From: Paraburkholderia adhaesiva
GTDB taxonomy: Bacteria; Pseudomonadota; Gammaproteobacteria; Burkholderiales; Burkholderiaceae
NCBI RefSeq assembly: GCF_021390575.1
Contig: NZ_JAJEJQ010000002.1
Span: 744,001-808,000, forward strand
DNA length: 64,000 bases
Direction of reading: 5' to 3'
Part shown: positions 26,507 to 34,863 of the stretch, piece after piece
How positions within the stretch are numbered: the first letter of the stretch is position 1
Layout of the letters: the number at the start of each line of letters is the position of its first letter
Program-made: the position numbers and the translations under genes
The notes under the pieces: generated by a model
What the model saw: the letters and a program-made list of their open reading frames with translations, nothing else
What the model was told of the DNA's origin: nothing
Databases searched by the model: none

Positions 26507-27520
26507 ATGAAAAGTATCAAGCAAGCAAATCGTCTGCGTCCCGCGTTGTCCGCATGGATGCTCACACTCGCGACGCTCGCCGGGCAGTCGGTCGCGGCGA
26601 ATGCCGCCGATGACATCGCCGTGCTGCACGCTCCCGCCGTCGTGGTGCCCTATGCGAGCCAGGAGGCGATTCTCGGGGCCGCGGACACTGGCAAGCGTCT
26701 GGTCGCGGTGGGAGAGCATGGTGTGGTCCTGCTATCGGATGATGGCGGGCGCAGTTTCCGTCAGGCACGTAGCGTACCGACGCAAGCTCAGTTGAACGCC
26801 GTGACGTTTGTCGGTCAACAGGGTTGGGCGGTGGGTCAATGGGGTGTTGTCGTTCACAGCGCCGACAATGGAGAAACGTGGTCGTTGCAGCGCAGCGATG
26901 CGACTGTCGACCAGCCCTTGTATTCCACGTACTTTCTGGACGACCAGCATGGTTTTGCGGTTGGACTGTGGTCGTTGTTCCTGAAAACCGATGACGGTGG
27001 CAAGACATGGGCAGCGGTCAAGATTCCCGTCCAGCAAGGGATGAAAGTCAAGACGCCGAATTTCAGCCGTATTTTCGGCGATGGAAAGGGGGCATTGTTC
27101 ATCGCTGCGGAACACGGCTACGTATTGCGTTCGCTGGATGGCGGCCAGACGTGGACGTATTTGTCGACGGGTTATGAAGGCTCCTTCTGGACCGGTTGTG
27201 TCGATGCCGCCGGCAATGTAGTGGTGGGCGGGCTTCGTGGCTCCATTTACGTCAGCGCGGACCGGGGCGAGACATGGAGCAAGGCCTCCACACCTGCACA
27301 AAATTCGATAACCGCGATTTCGGCGAGCGGTTCGCGTATTTTTGCAGTGGGTCTCAACGGGACGCGTCTTGTGAGTACCGACGGCGGAAAATCGTTCGAG
27401 CCGATGGGGCACGGTGGGGAGACGTCGTATACGGCGTTGTCCGTGGCAGGTGATTCGATCGTGTCGTATTCGACCGATGGTGTTGGCTCGCCGGAGAAGG
27501 TTGGTTCGACTGCGAAATAG
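26507..27520 (+). CDS. YCF48/BNR-repeat secreted protein (photosystem II stability factor-like)
   Basis: This 337-residue protein has a signal peptide ending VAANAA and repeated seven-bladed-propeller BNR motifs: SDDGGRSF, SADNGETW, TDDGGKTW, LDGGQTW, SADRGETW and STDGGKSF. These define the YCF48/HCF136-like group. The ATG at 26507 follows the RND stop by 11 bp; the frame is open upstream inside the RND gene but without a signal peptide. The family is the fourth regular member of the DUF1329-DUF1302-RND cassette. A scaffold or assembly role in the envelope is plausible but unproven. Confidence 0.88.
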   Translation: MKSIKQANRLRPALSAWMLTLATLAGQSVAANAADDIAVLHAPAVVVPYASQEAILGAADTGKRLVAVGEHGVVLLSDDGGRSFRQARSVPTQAQLNAVTFVGQQGWAVGQWGVVVHSADNGETWSLQRSDATVDQPLYSTYFLDDQHGFAVGLWSLFLKTDDGGKTWAAVKIPVQQGMKVKTPNFSRIFGDGKGALFIAAEHGYVLRSLDGGQTWTYLSTGYEGSFWTGCVDAAGNVVVGGLRGSIYVSADRGETWSKASTPAQNSITAISASGSRIFAVGLNGTRLVSTDGGKSFEPMGHGGETSYTALSVAGDSIVSYSTDGVGSPEKVGSTAK

Positions 27521-27573
27521 GTCTGCCGATCGCCTGTTGTTTCAGGTTCGGCCTTAGGCCAAGGGGAAGGTGG

Positions 27574-27594
27574 CCGCGCCCGAGTCCGGCGCGG
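27574..27594. terminator. Hairpin between convergent YCF48 and livGF genes
   Basis: CCGCGCC (27574-27580) pairs with GGCGCGG (27588-27594) over a 7-base loop in a 265-bp convergent gap. No T-run is present; a weak terminator candidate. Confidence 0.4.
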
Positions 27595-27785
27595 TCTGCC
27601 TTCAGGCGATTCGATCATCCGTGATGTAATTACGTTGTCGCCAGATTGCGGGTGATGCGTTGAGCGCAACGGCATATCAGCGTAGGGTGAACAGCTTTGC
27701 GTCCCGCATTCCTGCATCGGAATGAAGACGGCGAGGCCGACGCAGCTTTGGTACGAACGCCCGCTGTCTTGCAGTTCAGAACGCG

Positions 27786-29336
27786 CTAAAGACTTGCGTG
27801 TCGCTGCCGATCTTCAGGATTTTTTGCACTGTGTGCCGTCGCGTGTGGGTTGTCCGGCGGCACCGCCTCCAGAAAGCCACGCCCCATCTCCACTTCGAAG
27901 CGCGCCGCGCTGCCTTCCCAGATGATGCGCGCATGTTCCAGCACGTAGACACGATCCGCGTGGGGCAGGGCGAACCGCACATTCTGCTCGCCTAACAGCA
28001 CGGTAATTGGCGTCGACTTCTGCAACGACTCCAATGCTTTCGATAGTTGTTCGAGGATGATGGGCGCGAGCCCGAGCGTCGGCTCGTCGAGAATCAGGAG
28101 CTTCGGCTGGGTCATCAACGCGCGTGCGATCGCCAGCATCTGCTGTTCGCCGCCGGACAGTGTTCGCGCCGTTTGGCTCTGGCGGGAGTCGAGTACGGGG
28201 AAAAGATCGAACAGCCATGCGAGCTGCTTCGCACGTAGCTTGTCGGGAAGATGATATCCGCCAAGCTCAAGATTTTCGCGGACCGACATGTCGCCGAAGA
28301 GCTCGCGCGTTTCAGGGCATTGCACGAGGCCCGCGCGCGCGATGGCCGCGCCGCTCGTGCCACGCAGATCGCGTCCCTCAAAGCGAATTGTTCCCTTGTA
28401 CGGCACGAGACCTGAAAGGGCGTTGAAGAGCGTCGTCTTGCCCGCTCCGTTCAGCCCGACGACGGATACGAACTCGCCCTCGCGCACATGTAGACTGACG
28501 CCGTCGAGCGCGCATGCCTTGTCATACAGTACGCGCACGTCGGAGACATCGAGGATGTCCGGCTTCGCGTTCGCGCTCCCGCCAGTACGTTCGCGCAATT
28601 CCAGCTTGCCGCCCAGATAGACGCGGCGTACGGTCTCGTTTTGCATCACCTCTTCGGCCGTGCCTTCGGCGATGTGTTCGCCGAGGTACATCGCGAGCAC
28701 ACGGTCGGCGAGCGCCGCAAGACTCTTGACGTTGTGATCGACCAGCAGGACCGCGCAACCCTCCGCCCGAAAGCCACGAATCAGCTCGGAAAATGCCTCC
28801 GATTCTGCTACGGTCAGCCCGGCAAAGGGTTCGTCGACGAGTACGATCTTTGGGTCGCGCGCGATCGCTTTCGCCATTTCCATACGCCGCAGGTCCGCAA
28901 AAGGCAGCGTCGCGGGATGCCGATTCATGACGTTGCTCAGGCCGACACGCGCGGCGATTTCGCGCGCACGCTGGTGCACGTGCTGATCGGCGGCGAGTTT
29001 GACGAGCGAGTCCGGAAGTAGCGCGAGCTTGATGTGCTCAAGCACGGTCTGTCGATGGAGCGGGCGCGAATGCTGGAACACGATGCCCACACCCGCGCGT
29101 GCGATCCGGTGTGGTGCCCAGCCTGCCATGTCGACGCCATCGATCTTGATCGACCCCGCATTGGGCCGTTCGATGCCCATGATCAATTTCATCACGGTTG
29201 ACTTGCCGGACCCGTTTGGGCCAATCAGGCCGAGAATTTCGCCGGGTGCAATGTCGAAGCCAATGTCCTTGACCGCGACGAGACCACCAAAGCGCTTGAC
29301 CAGCCCGCGTACGGACAGAAGCGGCGTGTCGTTCAT
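27786..29336 (-). CDS. Fused LivG-LivF: double ATPase of a branched-chain-type ABC transporter
   Basis: A single 516-residue open frame holds two complete ABC ATPases normally made as separate LivG and LivF. The first half has Walker A GPNGSGKST (39-47) and Walker B IVLVDEP (164-170), with a degenerate signature LPFADLRRME near 144. The second half has GLNGAGKTT (294-302), LSGGEQQ (393-399) and LLILDEP (413-419). Residues about 245-259 form the linker (RERTGGSANAKPD). ATG 29336 overlaps the livM stop by 4 bases. No internal stop or frameshift is visible, and no livF start with its own ribosome-binding site is obvious at the joint. It powers the LivH-LivM channel encoded upstream. Confidence 0.9.
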   Translation of the reverse strand: MNDTPLLSVRGLVKRFGGLVAVKDIGFDIAPGEILGLIGPNGSGKSTVMKLIMGIERPNAGSIKIDGVDMAGWAPHRIARAGVGIVFQHSRPLHRQTVLEHIKLALLPDSLVKLAADQHVHQRAREIAARVGLSNVMNRHPATLPFADLRRMEMAKAIARDPKIVLVDEPFAGLTVAESEAFSELIRGFRAEGCAVLLVDHNVKSLAALADRVLAMYLGEHIAEGTAEEVMQNETVRRVYLGGKLELRERTGGSANAKPDILDVSDVRVLYDKACALDGVSLHVREGEFVSVVGLNGAGKTTLFNALSGLVPYKGTIRFEGRDLRGTSGAAIARAGLVQCPETRELFGDMSVRENLELGGYHLPDKLRAKQLAWLFDLFPVLDSRQSQTARTLSGGEQQMLAIARALMTQPKLLILDEPTLGLAPIILEQLSKALESLQKSTPITVLLGEQNVRFALPHADRVYVLEHARIIWEGSAARFEVEMGRGFLEAVPPDNPHATAHSAKNPEDRQRHASL

Positions 29337-30259
29337 TGATCTTCCCTCGCACGCAGCAGATTGCCGAGCAGTCCGTCCGGAAAAAACAGGATGACCGCGA
29401 GCGCGATCGCCGCGACGACGAACGTGTTGAGCTGGCCGAGCGGACGCAAAAACTCGCCGGCGACGATCAGGAAAATGGATCCGAGTACCGCACCGAGAAT
29501 GGTGCGGCGTCCGCCAAGCACGGCAGCGATGATGATCTGCACACCGACGCTTAGATCGATCACTGTGCTCACGGATGCCGTGCCTTGATAGAACACCAGC
29601 ATCGCGCCCGCAACGCCCGAGAAAACGGCACTGACGCAGAACGCCACGAGCTTGTGGCGCGTTACGTTGAACCCGAGCGCCTGTGCGCCGATTGCGTCCT
29701 GCCCGCTTGCCTGCAAGATGAGGCCGATTGCCGACCGCGACAGACCGAAGAGCAGGATCGCGCAAACAATCAGAAAAGCGAGAGCGATCCAGTAGTTCTG
29801 TATTGCATCGATCGACATGACATCCGGCACCATCATGCCGATTTCCCCGCCTGTCACGCCCGCGAAAATCACGACTGCATTCTGAAGCAGCAGCACGGCG
29901 ACTAACGTGACAAGTCCGAAGTACGGACCACGCAGCCGCAGCGCCGGCACGGCGAGCAGCAGTCCGCCAATCAACGCGACGAGGCCGCCTGCTACGACGC
30001 AGACAGGCAGGGGCAAGTTCCACCTTGCATCGAGTATCGCCGCTGAATACGCGCCGAGGCCGATCAGAAAGGTGGGTCCGAAGTTGACCTCACCGGCAAA
30101 GCCGAACAGCAGGTCCCACGACATGGCGAATACGCCGAAATAAAAAGCGACCGTCAGCACGCCGAGAATGTAGCCGGACAACCACCACGGCAACATCGCG
30201 GCCGCTGCGGCGAGCACGACGGCAACCCATACCGCACGCGAACGAAGAACACCGGTCAT
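29333..30259 (-). CDS. Branched-chain-type ABC transporter permease (LivM)
   Basis: This 308-residue membrane protein starts at ATG 30259; the frame is open to 30694 but that part only shadows livH. Family features include MSWDLLFGFAGEVNFGPTFLIGLGAYS near residue 46, RLRGPYFGLVTLVAVLLLQN and the glycine-rich ILGAVLGSIF near residue 260. It overlaps the fused ATPase gene by 4 bases and follows livH by 14 bp. It is distinct in sequence from the LivM at 304-1302, so this window encodes two independent transporters of the family. The substrate is unknown. Confidence 0.9.
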   Translation of the reverse strand: MTGVLRSRAVWVAVVLAAAAAMLPWWLSGYILGVLTVAFYFGVFAMSWDLLFGFAGEVNFGPTFLIGLGAYSAAILDARWNLPLPVCVVAGGLVALIGGLLLAVPALRLRGPYFGLVTLVAVLLLQNAVVIFAGVTGGEIGMMVPDVMSIDAIQNYWIALAFLIVCAILLFGLSRSAIGLILQASGQDAIGAQALGFNVTRHKLVAFCVSAVFSGVAGAMLVFYQGTASVSTVIDLSVGVQIIIAAVLGGRRTILGAVLGSIFLIVAGEFLRPLGQLNTFVVAAIALAVILFFPDGLLGNLLRAREDQ

Positions 30260-30273
30260 GATGATTCGCTCCG

Positions 30274-31149
30274 CTAACGCCGTCCAAGAAAGCCTTGAGG
30301 CCGCATATACACGACGAGCACCAGTAACAGCAACGCGGGCAGCGGCCGCAAGGTCGGCGCAATAAGATAGGCGGTGATGGTCTCCAGATATCCGACGACA
30401 TACGCGGCCATCAGCGATCCGGATACGCTGCCCAGTCCGCCCAGCACTACGATCGAGAACGCGCTCGCCGTGAGCTGACCGGTGTTGTTCGTGCTCACAC
30501 CGAGAAAAGAAGCGAGCAGCACGCCGGCGATGCCCGCCAGTACGCCATAAATACTCCACGCGAGCAGATAGATCCGCGAGAGTTCGAATCCGAGCAACGT
30601 CAGGCCACGCGGATTCATCGACGCCGCAAGGAGCGCCTTTCCGGACCGCGTACGGTTCACGAATAGCCATAACAGACCGATCACGGCCCAGCACACCACG
30701 GCGATCATGATTTCGTTGATCGGCACGCGTACGCTCCAGATGGTCACAACGCCGCTGATGAGCGGGCGGATCGTTACCGGGTTATCGGTGAAGAGCCACG
30801 CCATGCCTTGCTGGATCATGATGCCCCATAGCAGCGTGCCGGTGAGCACGAAGATTTCCTTTTCTTCGCCGGGAATGGCGGCTGAACGCTGGATAGGCCG
30901 CACGACCATCAGATAGGTGATGTAAGCCGTCACCATGCCGGCGACCACACCGAGCAGGGTGCCGAGGTATGTGCCGAGACCGGCTTCGCCCGCGAGCATC
31001 CAGCCGATCATGGCGGCTACGAGCATCACGCCGCCGTGCGCGAGGTTCAGTATGCCGGACACGCCGAATATCAGCGTAAAGCCGATGGCGCCCAGCGCGT
31101 AGAGAGAACTGATTGCGAAGCCGTCGACGAGTATCTGCAGTGGCAGCAT
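30274..31149 (-). CDS. Branched-chain-type ABC transporter permease (LivH)
   Basis: This 291-residue membrane protein is read from ATG 31149 (MLPLQILVDGFAISSLYALG), with AAAGG upstream; the longer frame to 31215 adds a hydrophilic, unsupported leader. LivH landmarks are GVSGILNLAHGGVMLV near residue 32 and VVLGGLGSVSGSLMAAYVVG near residue 235. It forms the channel with the LivM encoded 14 bp downstream and is preceded by its binding-protein gene, giving the order binding protein - H - M - GF, all leftward. Confidence 0.9.
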   Translation of the reverse strand: MLPLQILVDGFAISSLYALGAIGFTLIFGVSGILNLAHGGVMLVAAMIGWMLAGEAGLGTYLGTLLGVVAGMVTAYITYLMVVRPIQRSAAIPGEEKEIFVLTGTLLWGIMIQQGMAWLFTDNPVTIRPLISGVVTIWSVRVPINEIMIAVVCWAVIGLLWLFVNRTRSGKALLAASMNPRGLTLLGFELSRIYLLAWSIYGVLAGIAGVLLASFLGVSTNNTGQLTASAFSIVVLGGLGSVSGSLMAAYVVGYLETITAYLIAPTLRPLPALLLLVLVVYMRPQGFLGRR

Positions 31150-31251
31150 GCCCGGCCTTTCGTGTGGGTTGGGGTGTCGTGCGTTCGATGTATGTGCTGT
31201 CTGCCCCGTCGCCACGCGTAGGGACAGACAGTTTCAAGCAAGGTCAGGCGG

Positions 31252-32517
31252 CTAGTTCGCGCTTGCCTGCTGCACCTTGATGAAGGCCGGGAACCTGATC
31301 TTGCCGTTGGCGACAGACTTGGGCCAAAGCGCGACCTGCTTGCCGTCCTGCCATTGAAGGTTGATACCGGTGATATAGCCAGGCCCGTACTTCAGCGCAT
31401 GCGTGAACTGGTCGTTCTTGCCGTAGAACTGCCAGCGGCCGATGGTGCCGACATAGTCCGTCTTCTCGAGTGCGTCCACCATTTTGTCCGGATCGGTGGA
31501 GCCCTCGTTCCGCTTGATCGCGTCGGCGAGGATGTAGACAAGGTCGTAGCTCGTAAAGCCGCAATACGCCGGCGATACGCCGAACTTCTTCTGATACGCC
31601 TCGGTGAACGGTACGGTCCTCGGCGTCATCGCTACGCCGGGTGCCGCGGCCGACGCCGTGACCACGCCTTCCGTTGCGCCGTTGGTGTCCTTCCAGAAGC
31701 TCGTCGTCGTAGCCTGCGAACTTTGGCCGGTCATCGGAATCGGTACCTGCTGTTCGTGCCATTGCACGGTCGGTTGCACGCCGACATGGCTGATGCCCGT
31801 GGTGATCGTGTCGGGATGCTTTGCCTCGATTTCATTGAAGATCGGGGTAAAGTCAGTCGTATCCGGATTGAAGCGGATATGGCCGAGCACCTGAAGACCG
31901 GCTTTGGGCAGGCATTCCAGATAGCGTTCGTCGAGCGGCTTGGTCCATGCGGCGTCCTCGCTCATGACGACCGTCGTTTTCATCTTCAGCTGGTCGACAA
32001 GAATGTCGTGCGAAAAGTCGCAGATCGACTGCGCAATGAACGCCGATGTCATCCAGCCATGGAAGGTGTACTTGTAATGGTCGTAGTCGTCGTGGACGTA
32101 CTTCGAAATGTTGTTGCTCGCCGCGCCGGGCGTAATGAAGGGCATCTTCAGCCGGGCGGACCACGGCTCCATCGCAAGCGCCACTTCGCTGATATAGCTG
32201 CCGATCACGGCAACGACCTTATCCTGGGTTGCGGCGCGCTGGAATGCGCGCACGCCGTCCGAGGCGGACGAGTGGTCGTCGTAAGCGATGATCTGGATGG
32301 GGCGGCCGTTGACGCCGCCGCTGGCGTTGATCTCGTTCGCGGCGAGCTGCGCCGCCTTGCTGATCGAGGCGCCCGCGACCGCCGACTCCTCGCTGATTAC
32401 ACCGATCTTGATCGGGTCTCCTGCCGCCCAGGCGCTGGCCGCGAGACCCAATCCTGCAGCTGCTGTACCCGTCGCGACGACGCGATACAGGTTTTGCCAC
32501 ACGCTGTTACTGGACAT
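31252..32517 (-). CDS. Branched-chain-type ABC transporter substrate-binding protein (LivK-like)
   Basis: This 421-residue periplasmic protein has a signal peptide ending SAWAA, then the type-I periplasmic-binding pattern IKIGVISEESAVAGASISKAAQ, AANEINASGGVNGRPI and DKVVAVIGSYISEVALAM. It leads the leftward operon with livH-livM-livGF. GGAG lies upstream of the start. It is longer than leucine-binding proteins (about 370 residues) and closer in layout to binding proteins for amides, urea or aromatic acids. The ligand cannot be assigned by eye. Confidence 0.9.
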   Translation of the reverse strand: MSSNSVWQNLYRVVATGTAAAGLGLAASAWAAGDPIKIGVISEESAVAGASISKAAQLAANEINASGGVNGRPIQIIAYDDHSSASDGVRAFQRAATQDKVVAVIGSYISEVALAMEPWSARLKMPFITPGAASNNISKYVHDDYDHYKYTFHGWMTSAFIAQSICDFSHDILVDQLKMKTTVVMSEDAAWTKPLDERYLECLPKAGLQVLGHIRFNPDTTDFTPIFNEIEAKHPDTITTGISHVGVQPTVQWHEQQVPIPMTGQSSQATTTSFWKDTNGATEGVVTASAAAPGVAMTPRTVPFTEAYQKKFGVSPAYCGFTSYDLVYILADAIKRNEGSTDPDKMVDALEKTDYVGTIGRWQFYGKNDQFTHALKYGPGYITGINLQWQDGKQVALWPKSVANGKIRFPAFIKVQQASAN

Positions 32518-33775
32518 GATGCATCTCCGATTCGTTACGATCGTTGATAGAAATCTGCCCGCTACATTGCAGCTATTAATGGTGTGGCCACAACAGTATC
32601 ACTTGTTTCCAAACGGTAAATCCGTACAAACGATACCGGTGGCGTGTGAAATTCATTGTGCAGAGCGGAATAAATCGAGTGGTTCGCTCCCCCGTTTTAT
32701 TCGTTGCTCTAATCTGCTAAGCGTGATTCTTTCTTCGCGACGCTTGTGGGCATCGTATTCTGGCACTTCGGATCCGGCGGGGCGTCGCAGCTTCTGGGCC
32801 GGGTGGATATTGCTCATCGCGTCTGACTAGTTCCGTCCGGAATTCCATCGCATGGCTCGGAGCGAGCAATCGCTCTCAGACACTCCAGTACGGCACCGCA
32901 GTTCACCAAAACGTTACGGAGCGAATCGAATTTCATGCGAAGACACGGTTCGTTCGCGAAACGTGCCGCGTTGACCCCTTGGCAGTTAGCCGTGCGCGAC
33001 CTCGAGTGCCTCGCTTTTTTTGAAATGATCTGCAATGCGAAGTATTGGATGAGCGATAGCGGTGCGGAGTGTATCGGGTGGATCGCGAACCGCGCTTACC
33101 GAGCGTCCATGTTCTCGGAGCCATCTGGGGCGAACGCAATATACGAGTCCCTGCCTGCCTGACTGTACGTGTCACCAACTCCGCTGCATTTGGCGTGTGC
33201 CACGCACCGAACTGCACGGTGGAATTTCTGCCCGATCGGCGTTCCTCGTGCCGATATAGTCACGTGCCAGAGCAGGCGTACTTCTGTCCCCAGTTATTTC
33301 GCGTCAATAGCAACGATCGGTAAATCTTTGACAACCAAAAGCCGGATGAGATGGAGTGGCGAACGACATTGGCGGCTCAATCGGGAGGCGTTCAAAAAGA
33401 AGCAGGAAATTTATCTGCGTGGATCGGATTCATTTGTCAGACAAAAACAAACGGGTCAAGAATTGCGCCATATGGCCGATATAGCATCTCGGACACTCTG
33501 AGATATATCGGGAAGTCCTGGCGGAATAGATAAAGTGGGGCCGGAATTGAAACGCTCGTTCGCGAAAATAGAAGTCTGCGTCCGGGAAAGGCGACGGTAG
33601 CGGCTGTTACTCTCGCGTCGTTCGTTCACGCGCTCATGAACAACTATTCAAGATTGATTGTCTGGCGAGGGCACGCGGGGTAAAGCCTTTGCTGAAACAT
33701 CTGGCAGACGCTGCGCAGCGACACGTCGAACGATCTGCCCTGCAATAACGACGCGGAATTAGAAGGAGCAGTGCG
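32518..33775. other. Gene-poor gap upstream of the liv operon and CBS gene
   Basis: About 1.26 kb with only short, unrecognisable open frames on both strands. The AT-richer stretch 32570-32710 should hold the liv operon promoter. AGAAGGAG just before 33776 is the ribosome-binding site of the CBS gene. I saw no family match, clear operator or RNA gene. Confidence 0.45.
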
Positions 33776-34234
33776 ATGAAAGTAGAAGACCTCATGACGA
33801 AGCGAATTGTGACAGTTGGCTTCGATGACACGCTGGGAACCGTCAGGGAGATCTTCGAGGAAACCGGGATTCATCACTTGCTCGTCGTCGAGGGCAGAGA
33901 ACTGCAAGGCGTTGTGTCCGATCGCGATCTGTTGCGCGCGTTGAGCCCGTTCGTCGACAGCGTGGTGGAAACACATCGGGATAAAAGTACGCTCAGCAAA
34001 CGTGTGCATCAGATCATGAGCCGTGCACCGAAAACACTGCGGCCGGACGCTGGGCTCGCCGAGGCGGTCCAGTTGTTTCTCGACCATAAGGTCTCGTGTA
34101 TTCCGATTGTCGACAGCGAATTCAGGCCGGTGGGGATCGTAAGCTGGCGCGACGTCATGAAGACCTATGCCGACATGTTGAACGCGACGGACGCTACAGA
34201 CACAGCCGTCCTGGCGGACGCAGCACAGGCGTGA
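33776..34234 (+). CDS. CBS-domain pair protein
   Basis: This 152-residue soluble protein is made almost entirely of two CBS motifs, residues about 1-65 (VEDLMTKRIVTVGFDDTLGT, HHLLVVEGRELQGVVSDRDLL) and about 78-135 (VHQIMSRAPKTLRPD, SCIPIVDSEFRPVGIVSWRDVM). Such Bateman modules bind adenosine nucleotides and sense energy state; stand-alone versions often modulate partner proteins. The ribosome-binding site AGAAGGAG is strong. It lies upstream of c-di-GMP signalling genes but 630 bp away, so co-transcription is uncertain. Confidence 0.9.
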   Translation: MKVEDLMTKRIVTVGFDDTLGTVREIFEETGIHHLLVVEGRELQGVVSDRDLLRALSPFVDSVVETHRDKSTLSKRVHQIMSRAPKTLRPDAGLAEAVQLFLDHKVSCIPIVDSEFRPVGIVSWRDVMKTYADMLNATDATDTAVLADAAQA

Positions 34235-34863
34235 TAGCGGTCTGGGCGAACATCGCAAGCGCGCGCCGGGTGAAACGTAGCGTGAGGATTGCTGAATCCG
34301 GGGCGCCGCGCTGCGACCTCCAGCTGGGCCTTGACGATCAGCGAAATTTCGCCACTGAAAACGTTTGCCGGCACATTTTCTTGATTAGCGGCAAGAACTG
34401 AGGGTGTATGCGACAAGCTGAGAAATTATGCGATCGATTGTCGCATGGAATATTTGCCGTTCAAGAAATGCGAAGGCGAGTGTTATCTTACGCATATGTC
34501 AGCAGCATGAATTTCCGGCTGCTGAAGCGTCAAATGGTGCTGCCACTTCGCCGGTTTCAGGCTGGAGTTCGCGAGATTGCGGCTGCACGAGATGGTCACT
34601 CAAGTGCGCCGCGTTTCCGAGCCAATTACTAAAAGAACCATGAAGCTGTCGTTTGCGCAAAAGCTCTTCTTGCCTCTGGTGGCGATGCCCTCGATAGAAC
34701 CGGCGACGAATGGGGATAACGTCGGTCACTTCGATGCTCCGGGCGACGTGCACCTCTTCCAGAAATTTGTCACTTTCGTCGAGCGAGACCGAAGCGGTCT
34801 TGCATCGCGGTTTTTCCTGCGCGCGAACGTGAACATGGGTCTGATTCGGGAGGAAGCGCGGCG
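34235..34863. other. Gap with a possible chemoreceptor 5' fragment
   Basis: About 630 bp without a full gene. At 34640-34681 the codons read MKLSFAQKLFLPLV, which is how many Burkholderiaceae methyl-accepting chemotaxis proteins begin. The resemblance ends there and the frame continues with unrelated sequence to 34870. The rest is AT-richer leader sequence before the EAL gene. Confidence 0.4.

Noticed and set aside
32935..33162. Short frame (begins MRRHGSFAKRAALTPWQLAV) as a possible AraC-type regulator remnant
   Set aside because: Only a few residues resemble that family; there is no helix-turn-helix and no continuation in any frame.
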